Shown here: one piece after another, positions 42,601-55,101 of the stretch
Layout of the letters: every line of letters starts with the position of its first letter
How positions within the stretch are numbered: the stretch's first letter is position 1
From: Fallopia convolvulus
Lineage: Eukaryota; Streptophyta; Magnoliopsida; Caryophyllales; Polygonaceae
Assembly (NCBI GenBank): GCA_964016875.1
Contig: OZ024721.1
Coordinates: forward strand, 39,986,210-40,050,209
DNA: 64,000 nt
Direction of reading: 5' to 3'
Notes under the pieces: model-generated
Seen by the model: the letters and a program-made list of their open reading frames with translations, nothing else
Databases searched by the model: none
What the model was told of the DNA's origin: nothing
Translations under genes and position numbers: made by a program

Positions 42601-43990
42601 AGAGGAAGTTCACCATGATTGCTTAATAATTTCCCTAACAATAGCAAACTTTCTTGTTAAAAGGGTTTTAGTTGATAATGGAAGCTCTACTAACTTGCTT
42701 ATTCTGGATGCCTTATATAGTTTAGGCATGGGTTTGGACGATATTGTCAAAAAATCTACGACTTTAGTGGGATTCAGCGGCGAATCGCGTAACATGTTGG
42801 GGGGAAATATCATTACCAACCATCGTAGAAGGGGTGAACTACCAGGTAAAATTTCAAGTACTTGATTGTCCATCACCTTTCAATGTTATCCTGGGCATGC
42901 CCTAGATCCATGGGATGAAGGCCATTCCTTCAACCTATCATCAATGTGTAAAATTCCCGTCACCATGGGGAATACAAGAAATCAAAGGGGAACAAAAGAT
43001 AGCAAGGGAATGCTACTCTGTAACCATGAAGGCGACGACTTCAAAAACTCCGCAGATCAAAGCAAAAAAAAAGTCGTCAGATTAGCAGTTAAAGGACTGT
43101 AAGGCTGCAACTTACCACGTAAAGCCGGAAACGCCAGAGCTCGAAGAAGTAGCCCTTGATCCGCTTGATCCATCTAGGAAAATCAGGATAGGGGCAGATC
43201 TGGAGCCAACTTTACGAGAACAATTAGTGGAGTTCTTACGGTCCTATAGTGATTGCTTCGCTTGGTCGAATGAAGATATGGTGGGGATTTACCCTAACGT
43301 GATTACACACGCTGTCAACTTCAATCAGAAGATTCCGCCAATCAAGCAGAAAAGGCGCAAGTTTGCACCTGAACGAAATCAGGTAATAAACGACGAGGAA
43401 AAATCCTTACTTGAGTCAGGTAAAATCAGAGAAGTAAAATACCCTGACTGGTTAGCGAATGTAGTTGTTGTGAAAAATAAAAATGGTAAGTGGCGCGTTT
43501 GCGTCGATATTACCGATTTAAATAAAGCATGTCCCAAAGATTCGTTCCCCTTGCCCCATATCGACGCAATGGTAGATGCAACGGCGGGACACGAACTTTT
43601 AACTTTCATGGACGCGTTCAGTGGATACCATCAGATAATGATGCATCCCGACGACCAAGAAAAAACTGCATTCGTAACCAATCAAGGGACTTATTGTTAC
43701 AAAGTTATGCCTTTCGGTTTAAAAAAACGCAGGTGCTACTTATCAGAGATTGGTTAATAAGATGTTTCAGGAAAAACTGAGGGATACAATGGAAGTGTAC
43801 ATTGACGACATGTTAGTCAAATCCTTGAAGGCTAAAGATCACATCCGACACTTGGAAGACGCGTTCCAGATTCTGCGAAGCTACAAAATGAAGTTGAACC
43901 CAACCAAGTGTTCCTTTGGTGTCACATCAGGAAAATTCCTCGGATATATAGTAATGGAGAGAGGGATTGAGGCAAGTCCAGATCAGATCA
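42601..43990 (+). pseudogene. Element D protease and reverse transcriptase
   Basis: The protease motif LVDNGSSTNLLILDAL (42668-42715) is intact. A frameshift in a G run near 42800 breaks what follows. The RT frame 43227-43757 reads MEFLRSYSDCFAWSNEDMVG, PDWLANVVVVKNKNGKWRVC and MDAFSGYHQIMMHPDDQEKT. An extra A in an A run near 43725 (seven against six in A) shifts the frame before MEVYIDDMLVKS (43789-43825), the catalytic box. Codons that are stops in A at the equivalents of 16169, 16379 and 16562 read Arg, Trp and Gln here. Confidence 0.88.
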
Positions 43991-45379
43991 AGGCGATAAT
44001 GGAGTTACAATCGCCAAGATGTGTCAAAGACGTACAGAAGTTGACAGGACGAGTAGCAACGCTCAACTGGTTCATATCCCGAGGAAAACAAGTCATTCGA
44101 ATGGATAGAAGCACACGAGGAAGCCTTCAAAGAGTTGAAGAATTATTTATCTCACCCTCAGATACTTTCCAAACCCAAGCCATGTGAAATGCTATATATA
44201 TATTTGGCAGTCATAGAGGTAGCCGTGAGCGCTGTCTTAATTCGAGAAGAAGACGAGAACCAGTTATCCATCTACTATGTGAGTAAAACTTTACTTGATG
44301 CGGAAACCAAGTACTCACCTGTTGAGAAACTTTTACTGTCTTTGGTAATGGCTTCTATAAAATTACGTCCTTATTTTGAAAGTCATTCTATTACTGTAAG
44401 AACTAGCTTTCCAACGAAGAGTGTCATGTCAAAGCTGGAGTTATCAGGTCGTCTAATGAGGTGGTATGATATCACTTACGAGCCACGAACAACGTTGAAG
44501 TCTCAAGCCTTGGCGGATTTTGTGGCTGACTTCACTCCTACCGTGCCAGAAGAAGAAAATTAGGAAATACTACAAGTAGCAAGATCGTTGTGTAGCGGCA
44601 AGTGGATGATGCACACCGATGGGGCGTTGAATCAAGTAGGTGTAGGGCTGGGGGTAGTCCTGAAGTCGCCACAAGGGGATAGGATAGACTAGGATGTTCG
44701 ATGCACGTTCAAAGCCACCAACAACGAAGCAGAATACGAGGCACTCATAGAAGGGTTGCTTATTGCCAAGGACTTGAATGTGCAAGAAATCGAGGTAATA
44801 TGCGATTCATTGCTTATTGTCAATCAAGTCACAAATTCATATGTTGCTAGGGATTCGAAGATGAAGTCGTACTTGGAAAAAGTTCAAGAAATTATTAAAA
44901 ACTTCAAGCACTTTGAGATAAAGCAAGTACCTCGAGACGCTAACACGCAAGCGGACGCCTTAGTAAACCTCGGATCCGCAATCGACCCAAGAGAATATGA
45001 CAAGATACCATTAATATATCTGGATGCACCTTCCATAACAAAAGAAGCAGACATGTTCAAGGTACGGGATTCTGATACAACTACTTCATGGGTAACCCCT
45101 TATCTAAGATGGTTACGAGATGGGATTCTACCAGATGATAAAGAGGAAGCTCGACGACTTAAGGTAAAAGCCTCTATTTGCGCCATTAAAGATAACATCT
45201 TGTTCAAGTGGAAGTCATCAGGAGTGTACGCACAATGCGTGAAGGAGGAAGAAGTACAGACGGTGTTGCAGGATATACACGATGGGGAGTGCGGAAATCA
45301 CACAGGGGGTCGCAACTTGGCAAAGAAGGCAATTAGGATGAGCTACTATTGGCCTACCATGAACAAAGACGCAGTGTAG
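43991..45379 (+). pseudogene. Element D RNase H plus second RNase H
   Basis: The first RNase H (YIYLAVIEVAVSAVLIREED ... YYVSKTLLDAETKYSPVEK) spans 44135-44563. It ends at a TAG that is CAA in A. The second RNase H follows with MHTDGALNQVGVGLGVVL, NNEAEYEALIEGL and VICDSLLIVNQV. It is broken by a TAG at about 44689 (CAG in A) and is then open to 45379. The linker holds HDGECGNHTGGRNLA, the start of the integrase zinc domain. A TAG at 45377-45379 replaces GAG of A. A deletion near 44080-44100 has also removed a stretch present in A. Confidence 0.83.
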
Positions 45380-46299
45380 TTTGCTCGGAAGTATGACGCA
45401 TGCCAACGACACAGACCTATTCCACATCAGCCACCAGAATTGTTACATCTTGTAACTTCCCCCTGGCCATTCATGAAGTGGGGAATGCAATCATAGGGAA
45501 ACTCCCTCCAACCTTGGGACAACGTGTTTACATACTAGCCATGACTGACTACTTCTCTAAATGGATCGAAGTCGAAGCCTTCAAAGAAGTAAAAGACACA
45601 CAGGTTATCTCCTTCATAAAGAGAAATATCCTGAGCAAATTTGGAGTACCATCAACTATAGTGTGTGACAACGGGTCTCAATTCATCATCGACAAAACAA
45701 GATCATTTTGCCAGCAGTACAACATTCAGTTGGTGATGTCTACACAACGTTAACCTCAAGCCAATGGTCAAGAGGAAGCAAGTAATAAGGTGATCATCAA
45801 CATTTTGAAGAAACGCCTTAAAGAGGACAAAGGAAGATGGGCCGACGAGTTTCCACTTATTCTTTGGTCGGATCGGATAACTCCCAAGACTACGACCGGA
45901 CACACGCCTTTTTCATTGGTGTATGGGTGTGAAGCCGTATTACCAGTCGAGATAACCCTGCCAACAGTTAGATATGGTCTTACTACTGAAGAATCAAACC
46001 TAACCAAATTGTCCATCATCTGGATACGGTAGACAAGTTGCGAGATGAGGCATCGGTCCGCATGGAGGGCGTACAAACAAGGGGTAGCTCGGAGTTACAA
46101 CAAACACGTCAAGGCAAAAGTATTTCAAGTAGGTGATTGGGTATTGAGAAAGGTTTTCCAAAATACCCAAGAGCTAAATGCTGGCAAGTTGGGAGCCAAC
46201 TGGGAAGGACCCTACCAGATCACGAAAGTCGTCGGACAAGGAGCCTACGAGTTAGTCTCCCATGATGGGAAGACAGTCCCGAGAACGCGACGAATCTAA
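45380..46299 (+). pseudogene. Element D integrase
   Basis: Integrase core motifs are ILAMTDYFSKWIEVEAF, VCDNGSQFIIDKTRSFCQQY and EASNKVIINILKKRLKE. The first catalytic Asp of WGMDIVG in A falls in a damaged stretch (GMQS, stop near 45493), a stop interrupts at 45751, and a frameshift lies near 46010. The C-terminal barrel (HVKAKVFQVGDWVLRKVF, LGANWEGPYQITK) ends at 46299. Confidence 0.83.
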
Positions 46300-46977
46300 A
46301 ATTATACCACTTTTAATAAGCAAGTCGCAACAAGGTATTTATTTGTTACTTCATTCTGTTAAATCTATTTTTTCACCTTGTCCTACACACATGGAACAAC
46401 AACGATGTTACGAAAACTAACAAGGGACGCCTTGTGACATTACAGGCCAAAACGTAGGCCCTCGCCTAACAATCAGGAAATGATGTGCACACAACGACTA
46501 GTCACGAGATGCAAGAGACGAGAATACATGAAGACAATTCTAGAGCAAGAAGAGTTTAATACAAATAAAGATACTTGTGTAACCAGTTCAAACTTTATTG
46601 AGTAAAACACGGGTATTTGCATTTATCCTATTCTATTACACATATCATTCTCTCTTAGCATCCTTTACAAAAGCGCTACTACGACATAACCTGGTCAAAC
46701 ACGATTAGCAATCGTCTTCTCAAACGCGTTAATCCTTGTCCTATGAACGCAACCTTCAAAAAACCTATAATACCTGCAAAAAAGATAAACAAACAAGATA
46801 CCATACAAATACAAACAACATTCACAAAAAGCCCTAGAGGCATACCGTAGAGGTTTAAAAAAAATTGTCCAAACAAATGGCCCTAAGAACAAGAGGCCCC
46901 AGAAGAGTAAATGTCTAAAAACCCCGACACACCGGGGGTACCAAAATTCTTAAAGTTCGTCATCAGGAAAAAGGAGA

Positions 46978-48767
46978 TTACTCCTTAGAAACATCTTCGG
47001 AAGCCTTCTGGTTCTCCATGAGTTCCACCTGGGCTACCTCTTTAGCAACCTGAGCAATGTCGTCTACCATCGAAGACTTCTTGGTAGCGACCACCTCATC
47101 AGAGAACAAACTCTCGAACAACTCTCTTTCCTTCACGGCATCCCATAGGGTATGCTTCCTTGCAAGAAATTCTTCCATCATTTCCACACGAGCTCTGCAT
47201 GACCAGTAATCAACGGTGTCTACAATCTCCTTCGCAAGAGCAGCTTCTTTCCTGGAGGAAATCACGAATCGCTCTTCCCAATCCTTAGCATTCTGGGAAG
47301 CCTTCTCAAGAGCAACCGACAGCTCCTTAACTTTTTTCTCTAGAGCGCTCTTCTCTTGCCCTAGGATAGTACTCCTATCCTTCTCGAGTTGCACGTTGAT
47401 TTTGCTCTGAGCCAGTTGACTAGGCAGGTCCTTGAAGGCCTCAAAAGCCGAGAGTGTAAGTTGGAAGTTCTAAAACAGTTAACGCGTTATATGGACAAAA
47501 GGGTGAAACGCGTAAATCAAAGCGTAACTAGTTTCTAAAAGGCAGCAATCATACCTGCCACTAGGCAGCCATCATTTCTCCGAAGAATTCCGGCATAGAA
47601 GATCGATTTCCGGCACCTCGAGGACAATTTACATGGAGAGGCATCAGAGAGCTTAAACACTTCTCCGCCACCATATCGAGCGACATCATGGTACTTGGAA
47701 GATCAGTCAAGTTTGAAGCAGCGTTCACCTTCGAAGAAGGAGCTTTAGCGTCAGTCATCTTTTTGGGAAGGGATATCGCCAAAGATGTGCCAGCCATTGA
47801 TGTTGTTTCAGCCTTCCTCTTCTTCCGTGCCTCAACCCGTTCCATGGTAGTAAGAGCAGCAGTGGAGCGAGTGGTCCTTGAATCTAGCAGCATGCAGACA
47901 AGCCGGGTCAAGAGAAGCAAACACGTCAACATCTAGTATGAGGAAGAGATCTCAAAACTTACTTCACATCTCAGTATCTTCATAATCAGCAAAGCACGCC
48001 TTCATAAGATTAGGATAATATCTTTCTTCCAATGAAAGAGCTTATATGCAAGATACAATTTGAGTCGACACCTTGCGGGGTTGAAGAGAAGCAAGAATCA
48101 CTTCACACATCGAAGACAAGCATAGTCAAAGGTTAATGACATCTAGACAAAGTAAGTAAAGCAAACAGAGAAAACACTACCTGATGAACACCACCGAGGT
48201 TTCAGAAAAGAGGTATTCGTTCCCAAAGAAGATAACTTTACAAAGAAGAATTTATCAGCCCAGCCTCGGTCAGACTTCGGCATGTTGTAAATAAGGTCAG
48301 ATTTGTTTTTGAGGGTTTTCAAGGTAAAACGGCCAGGACCACCTTTGGAGAAACATTAATTATGAAGGAAATCAACAGCTTTGAACGGGATATCGTAGGA
48401 AGAATATAAGAGATCTACAGACAGGAGAAGTCTCCATACTTGAGGAAGTATTTGCCCAGGGGACGCAATAAGGGTAGTAAGGAAATCGGTCACAAGAGGA
48501 GAGAAAGGAAAGCGATGGCCAATACGAAAGGGGTACTCGTATAAGCATACCCAGTCGTCATTGTAAGAATCATCCCAACGCCAGGGGAGGAAGGAAAACT
48601 TCAGAGGAGGCAGGAAATCCAACAAAAAAAGCAAAAGAGCTTGACTCAACAGAGAGGCTATCTTTCTGGTGGTAAGAGGTAAGAATATCGAAAGAAGCAA
48701 AGCAAGGGGGGCCGATTGGTTCAAGGCAACGAGGGTGAGATTCCATGGAGAAATTAGAGTCCGCCAT
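46978..48767 (-). pseudogene. Element D antisense ORF, intron-containing
   Basis: Minus strand: ATG 48767 gives MADSNFSMESHPRCLEP, then in a shifted frame DDWVCLYEYPFRIGHRFPFS and ASPGQILPQVWRLL, the Transposase_28-like block seen in A. GRFTLKTLKNKSDL and GWADKFFFVK follow. Further 3' come MERVEARKKRKAETTSMAG and a C-terminal coiled coil (46978-47460). The join before NFQLTLSAFEAFKDLP is an 85-nt GT...AG intron (47554 to 47470) at exactly the site used in A, although the intron sequence itself has diverged. A TAG just before the donor and one frameshift damage this copy. Conservation in two diverged elements argues the gene was once functional. Confidence 0.75.
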
Positions 48768-48863
48768 GAGAAAGACTGAAGGGAAGACGAAGAATCGAGA
48801 GTAGCAGAAACGTACCTGTCAACCAAAGAATGCATACGGGGTCGCAATGATGTCTACAAGAGT

Positions 48864-48871
48864 CTTAAATA
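48864..48871 (-). promoter_or_regulatory. Antisense TATA candidate, element D
   Basis: TATTTAAG on the minus strand, about 100 bp upstream of the antisense ATG and matching the position of TATTTATAG in element A. Confidence 0.45.
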
Positions 48872-48964
48872 CCGATTGATGGGACGCGCTACAACTTCCG
48901 AGGCCAAAAACTAAAAAACCCTAGGAAAGTGGAGGGAAGTTTTCCCGGGTTTTTTGGGGGGTAT

Positions 48965-49493
48965 TGTTGGGCCCTTCGAGATCAAGCCCAAAGTTGCAAA
49001 TACAAGGCCCATGACAATAAACACTAACGGGCATAAGGGGACTTGCGAAGATCGTGGCCATTAGGGAGATAATGGCAAGGATTGCGGCATTAATGAGGTC
49101 TCCGGATAACGGCTATGTTGTTAATGGCGCATGCGACAATTACGGGATTTGATCATACCCGCAACGGTCAGAAGGAGAAGGAGAGTATAAAAGCAGGGGT
49201 TGAAGAAGCTAGCGGACATGAGAATCATACTTATGATCTCTTAAGATTTTTACTCATTGTGCTGGAAAACCATGTTGGTTAATCTATCAACTCGTTTGTA
49301 ATTGAATAGATAGCTACTACAAAGCTACCATGACCAATCGATAATCAAATCGTGTTCTTGATTTCACTTTCTTTCTTATTTACAACTTCAGATTTCATCT
49401 TGTTCAAAGAGTATAACACGTTACGGCTATTTTTGGTTAAGTTTCCCTCATTTTAGCAGGTAACACGTTTATGTGGTAAATCTGCACAAAACA
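48965..49493 (+). repeat. 3' LTR of element D
   Basis: 529 bp, preceded by a purine tract (GGGGGGTAT). Ends GCACAAAACA. Confidence 0.93.
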
Positions 49494-49559
49494 AGGGTGA
49501 GTAAAGTTCTATAAGAATAGCACCGCAGGTAGCAGGTCGACCCCTTTTGGGCGTGCGAA

Positions 49560-49663
49560 ATGGACATCGGACGTTCCATCCACCAAGATGAAGGATCTTC
49601 AAAAACCTCAGATGGACATCTGACGTTCCATCCACCGAGATGAAGGATCTTCAAAAACCTCAG
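49560..49663. repeat. 52-bp tandem duplication
   Basis: Two copies (49560-49611, 49612-49663) of a unit starting ATGGACATC and ending AAAAACCTCAG, with two or three mismatches. No ORF of interest crosses it. Confidence 0.9.
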
Positions 49664-49913
49664 AGCACCAAGCAACCTGGCCCAAAACAACTCAGTCCAA
49701 TACCAAACTCAACTCCAACTCCTCGAAAAAAATAAATAAAAAAGGCTCGAGCTATCATGCAAGAAAAGATGTCGGACTTGCCTTGCAAATAAAACGTAAA
49801 AGTTTTACTTACAACGCATGTAGACGCAAGTAATAGCACACTTGCCTTGCTTAACAAGGCCATAATTTATTTTGATAATATATATATGTATATATATAAG
49901 TATTTTATATAAT

Positions 49914-49935
49914 GATAATAATAATAATAATAATA

Positions 49936-49973
<38 letters not shown>

Positions 49974-49990
49974 CATTATTATTATTATTA
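49914..49990. repeat. (AAT)n/(ATT)n microsatellite, self-complementary
   Basis: About eight AAT units run straight into about 17 ATT units, so the tract is an inverted repeat that could fold. Long frames through it are artefacts. Confidence 0.9.
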
Positions 49991-49999
49991 CTACTTTTT

Positions 50000-51319
50000 T
50001 CTTTTCCAAAAACCAAACTTGAGGCCCAAGCACAAGAATGCTTTCCTCTTTCTTCTCGGGCTTTCACCACATCGAAGATACCATTTTTTTTTCTATTTCT
50101 TTTTTTTTCTCTATTGAATTAACCCAAAATTACAGGATGTGGTACAACAAAAACGAAAGGAGAGTTCATTAGAGATGTCCAGTTCAAAATTGAAGCCGCG
50201 GTCATTGATCAGTTGCGGACTGAGTCAGCACATGACATTTTAAGGCAGGCTTGAATCGATTAGCCGCCGAGTGGTGGATGAAAAGGAATGCCGATTAGAT
50301 GGTTCCTTAAAACTCAAATTGGAGCTCTGGCAAGAGGTGGATCAGGAGGGTCGGAGAAAACGGGTTGATCTAGATCTAGCAAGAGAGGAATAGTTCAGAT
50401 TTGGACTCAACACGAAATTGCTTCCATCTCCTTTCTAAAGTTCCAATATTTGGAGTGGCTTCTCAAATTAGAAGGATTCTCCAAATTTCTTTGAATAATT
50501 TGGAGGGGTTTCCTCCAAAAATTTCAATGTTCTTAAAGAAAAGATTTGGTCTAAGAAATAGAGGTTCATTAAGAGCATGAAATTGCCTAACTAGATTAGA
50601 GCATGAGGAATATGTCAAGAGAAGAAGACGCCTTCTCCACAATCCCATCGACTACTCACCGTGTTCGAACAAGGATACTCCTCAAACGCAAGCTAAAGAA
50701 AGAGGTGATTTGCCTAATTCGAAAAGCAAGAAAGCAAATTTTTGTGATGTTGAACAAGATAAAAGTTGGATTTTTGGGTTGGGATTTTTGGGGTGGGGAG
50801 AAGGGGGTAAAGGGGGCATTTTCTTTAAATATATCTCATTAATGATATAGAGTGGAAAAATAGCTGAGCAGAGTGATTTGTTTTCGAGTAGGAATTGTAG
50901 TTTAAGAGAAACGATAAATAAATCAAATGCATTTTTTTCACTCTTTCATTAGGTAAGAACTAGTAGTGATAGACTGATAGTTCATGTTTCTTGCTGCGTG
51001 GAGTTTTATAGAGTTACTGTGTTTGTAGAAATTTGACTTAGTGTCACCAATAATTTGTTTTTAAGGTGGATTCTTTTATTTCTCTCAAAGGAGTTCATTA
51101 GGGAGATCCACTTTCTCCTTATTATTTTTTGTCTTAGAGAATGTGCAATGGTCAGGACCGTTAGGCCCAAAAATAGCCAACCCATTCAGCATAGCGATCG
51201 CACGAGAAGACAGAAGTCATGAAGAACAGGAAGAAGTTAGCAATCATCAAAATGAAGAAAGAAAGCTTCGGTCACAAGAAAGGGACGTTGAATTTAATCA
51301 ATCAAGCACGGAGATATTC
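50000..51319. other. Non-coding, nothing recognised
   Basis: Frames at 50603-50842 and 51143-51340 are short and without domains; the second is Glu/Arg/Gln-rich. Possibly the end of another retroelement, but no motif supports it. Confidence 0.45.
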
Positions 51320-52213
51320 AATCTAGTCAAGGCAAACTAAAATAATTCAACTAACTGTCATGCATACAATTTAATCACAAACAATCATGCATACAATTTC
51401 AACTAACTAGTTGGACATGAGAAAATTAGCTAGAAATTGTCATTGAAGAAAAATAAAACTTACAAGAGTCAAATTGATCTTCAATTGCAAACTAGGGTTT
51501 TTGTCTCCACAAATCTCCAAATTCTTCAATAGCATAAAACTAAAGCAATAGATAGCATCATAATATCCAAATAACCCTAAGGAAAGTATTTATATTATCT
51601 CTAAAAATATCCAAAAACATAAACTAAAGTCGGCCCATAAGATCACCCGAGGCCCGAGTCGGCATCGTACAAACGCGCCAGAGCGCGGTCATGTCCTCCC
51701 AGAGCGCGATCGCGCTCTGACCTGTCCTGCCCGCGCTTTGCATGCAGCAACTTTAGTGACACTTTAGAGGCTGTTTTGACCCACTTCGAGTTGGAATTTG
51801 GACTCGGAGTAAAAATATGAATTGTAGATCTTCGAGTTAGCTTTCCAATGATACCAAATTCAGCTTCATCCGACCACTGTAGCTCCCAAACCAAGCATTG
51901 CAAGATAGAGGTGTCAAAACCAGACTCCAATCAATGACATGGGTTTATGCGTTCTTATCCCTCAAGCTCTTGGGCCTTAGCTCTTCCAATCTTCACTTGC
52001 ACCACTTTAAGCCTCATCTTGATCCTCCACAATCATCTAAGATCCATCCCGTCCCTGCTTGTTTACCTAAAGATCTGCAAAACCGAACAAAACAAGTGCA
52101 AAACCCGAATTTCCTAGAAAACCTAAAAACCTAGAAACTAAGCTAAACTAAGCTAAAACCATGAAAATTAAACATAAATACGCATCCTAAACACTACCTA
52201 AATGCGATCTATC
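51320..52213 (-). repeat. Probable minus-strand LTR remnant
   Basis: In minus orientation it would start TGATAGATCGCATTTAGG (52213) and carries TATAAATA (51604 to 51597). It holds a run of GC-rich modules (51660-51740) including the 20-bp perfect palindrome CAGAGCGCGATCGCGCTCTG at 51700-51719. General layout is like the element C LTR. No partner LTR or PBS is seen, so it may be solo or partial. Confidence 0.45.
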
Positions 52214-52531
52214 AGACGTGCATCCAGGAGTCGACCGTTCATGTCGGTTATCCTCTCTGACAAACACGAGCGGTGGCTAGACGGTTGGAGATATGCCCTA
52301 ACAACATGGAGATCACGAGGAGAATAGGGAAAACGCTGGTTTAATAGGTGGAAGCAAATTTTATTATTCATACACATGTATGAGCAAGAACTTACATCAA
52401 CTCTCAAGGAAACTCTTGTAACCAATTACTGAATCAATCCAATCGTTTATTTCGTTGATTTCCCTTGAATCGATTCGATCGTTGCCCCAATCTAGGGCAG
52501 AAGTTTGATTGTAAATTTTTTTTCCAAAACA
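52214..52531 (+). repeat. Element E 5' LTR, 3' end
   Basis: Defined only by its end (TTTTCCAAAACA) next to the PBS; the LTR start cannot be placed without a second copy. Confidence 0.45.
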
Positions 52532-52534
52532 ATT

Positions 52535-52552
52535 TGGCGCCCACCGTGGGGC
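52535..52552 (+). other. Primer-binding site of element E
   Basis: TGGCGCCCACCGTGGGGC, same tRNA-Lys-type site as in A and D. Confidence 0.85.
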
Positions 52553-52556
52553 CCTT

Positions 52557-54380
52557 ATGGTCGAGAAGGGTTCATCGTTTCAGATCAGAAGAAATCGAAA
52601 GATCAGCATGAGCAACTCCAACGAAAGAAACCAAGAGCAAGACGCAAGGGGGTGAAGGAGGCACACGCCAGGATGCATCGGCAACGCTCCAAACCGAGTT
52701 GTCAGAATTTGCCCAAAGGCTTCAAGCTCTTGAGAAGGAGATGACAGATCAATGTTCTTGCAACAAGAAACACAAAACTAGCATCGAGAAACTGACTGTC
52801 GACAACGAAGGGCTGTGCTCTGAACTATGGTACGTTTCCTCCGTCGGCCTACGCACCCGAACGACGGATCGAACGCGTCCAATGGGGGAGAAGGTTCCTC
52901 TCGGAACCCCATCGGCCGATGCGAAATATCCACCAGAACGGAGTTTGTTACCCTGCCAACAACCGTCCCTGGAGTCCCATCCATCACCCCCGCACAGGAC
53001 AACCATACAGGAGAGGGTGCAAGAGCACATGTTCGCCTTCGATATTCATGAGAAGTTAGCCCTTGTTGCTTCGAGGATGATCTCATGGACGATGAGAAAG
53101 ATTGGGATCGCCGTCGTCCCCAAAATCTATAGGACATCATTCGAAACCAGTTCAAATTGTTTACTGAGCAACCCTGGAGTCCCTCGACCCATCGAAAAGG
53201 AGGCGGTCGACGGTTATGATGAGTCATCTTTCGCTCCGAACATCGCACAAGTCGAAATACCAAAGAATTTCTCTGTTCCGAGCATGAGTCCATACGATGA
53301 GACGGGGGACCCGGATGAACACGTGGCTATATTTAAGAAGAAAATGATGACTAGTGTCGTCCCCTAGCACTCTCGGTAAGCGTTGATGTGTAAGGGCTTC
53401 GGAGCGGCTCTTGTAGGACCAACTTTGAAATGGTTTGTTAATCTTCCACGAGGAATAATTTGTTCCTTCGCTGAGTTGATGGACTCATTCAGAGTCCAAT
53501 TCGCTAGCAGCCGAAGGTTCGAGAAGCAATCCAGCGACTCGTACCGGATTATCCAAAAGCGGGAAGAATCCACCCGGGAATATATGGACAATTTTAACCC
53601 CCAGAAGATTTCTATCCCGCATTGTGTCGTGCCAACTGCTATGGAAGCCTTCTGTTAAGGGGTTATCCAAGATGGAGATCTCTATAAGGAACTCACCAGC
53701 CACCCTTGTCATAGCTTTGAAGATGTTCAGACAAAGGCCCTCGTGTAAATCAGGCTTGAGGAGGATCTAAAGTTGAGAAAGCCCGTGAGTATTTGGGAAA
53801 GGGTGGAGAAGAAAGCTACATCGGATCATCGTCAGGAATGTGGCGAGCAACCATACCGACGCTCTCACCCAGACGCGGTGAAGGTTAACGTCGTCGAAGC
53901 CAAACCCACTAAATCGTTACCGCCAAAGTATGACGAGTTCAACTTGGGTATATCCCCCAAAAATCTCGTAAAAAACATTGCTTTCACGGTGAGAGGCGTG
54001 AGATGGCCTATAAGGAATGAGAAACCCTACTCAAACAAGGATATGAACAAGTGGTGCGACACTCATGACGACTACGGTCATATAACCAAAGAATGCATAG
54101 CGCTAAGAAGAGAGATTTCTTATCTCGTGGCTCGAGTAAGGATACCAGAAGTAGCACTCAATGCACAGGTTCCCCCGAATGTGGTAGAGGCCTCGCATGT
54201 GGGAAGGCCTGCGTCGTCAAAACCCGCCAAGGTCGTGAATGTGATCACTGGGGGACCGACTGTATGTGGTCTCACATACTCAACATCCAAGAGGAATGCC
54301 CGGGAAAATGTGTTTTGTCGTCCTGCACAGACGAAGAAAGACATCATCAATCTCGCTATACACTTCGAAGAAGATGATGT
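52557..54380 (+). pseudogene. Element E gag
   Basis: ATG 52557 starts MVEKGSSFQIRRNRK; after 32 codons a slip in a G run near 52648 leads to TGA. The main frame reads LSEFAQRLQALEKEMTDQ (coiled coil), then VDGYDESSFAPNIAQVEIP. The capsid core is split by stops: YDETGDPDEHVAIFKKKM, GPTLKWFVNLPRGIICSF, FASSRRFEKQSSDSYRII, then LYKELTSHPCHSFEDVQ. The Cys/His cluster CDTHDDYGHITKECIALRRE (54058-54110) corresponds to that of A and D. Breaks at 53366, 53376, 53656 and 53747 make it non-functional. Confidence 0.78.
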
Positions 54381-55101
54381 CGAGGGTCTAGAAAGAACTC
54401 ACCATGATAGTCTTGTGATCTCCCTTTCGATATGGAACGTCCTAGTCAAACGAGTCATCATCGACACTGGAAGCTTCACCAATCTCATGACGCTGGGAGG
54501 ACTGAAGTAAATGGGACTGAGTGAGGACGATGTGGAAAAGAATCCAACCGCACTGGTAGGGTTCAGTGGAGAAGTAAGCACACCGTATGTGACATCATCC
54601 TTCCCACGTACCCGAAGGGCATAAACATCCAAGTTAGATACTCTGTCATGGATTGCCCTTCATGTTATAATGTGATAATGTGAAGACCATGGCTCCATGA
54701 TATGAGGGTAGTCCCTTCCACCTATCATCAGACGGTAAAGTTCCCAACACCTTGGGGGTTCAAGAGATTCGAGGAGAACAGAGAACATCGAGAGAATGCT
54801 AAAAGTTGGCTTTGAAGCCAGCCGTCAGTTAGAAGTCGACATAGCAATTAACGGGAGCCACTAATTCCACCACTCCCAAAGAAAAAGAAAAAGAAGACGA
54901 GCATGTGGAAGAAGTGGTCATAGACCAATCAGACCTCAATCGGTTCGTCAAGATTAGTATAGACTTTGAAATGTCTATGAGGAGCGAGATGATCGATTTC
55001 TTGAGCAAGAAACCTCCTTTGGACCCCGAGGTGAAGATTGAAGCCGCAACGAAGGAGACCTCCGTCAAGAGACCACCGCCTGGTGTCACAAAAGTTATCG
55101 A
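54381..55101 (+). pseudogene. Element E protease and pre-RT linker
   Basis: VLVKRVIIDTGSFTNLMTL (54437-54495) is the protease active-site region with D-T-G intact, stopped by TAA at 54508. Degraded continuation includes TALVGFSGE and the equivalent of the GRPW motif (RPWLHDMRVVPSTYHQ) after further stops. The last part, VVIDQSDLNRFVKISIDFE then MRSEMIDFLSKKPPLDPEV, corresponds to the linker before the Tat RT. The frame is cut at 55101 by element F. Confidence 0.72.

Larger units (their letters stand above)
40241..49493 (+). mobile_element. Element D: Tat-type Ty3/gypsy retrotransposon, relative of A
   Basis: LTRs at 40241-40770 and 48965-49493 start TGTTGG and end CAAAACA. GGGGT (40236-40240) and AGGGT (49494-49498) are the probable target duplication with one mismatch. 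The PBS, gag, pol order, second RNase H and antisense ORF are the same as in element A, with roughly three-quarters similar sequence. The LTRs differ by about 5% by eye. Its nonsense codons fall mostly at different sites from those in A, so both decayed independently from functional ancestors. Confidence 0.93.

Noticed and set aside
49872..50117. 81-aa Asn/Tyr-rich ORF
   Set aside because: Translation of the AAT/ATT microsatellite.
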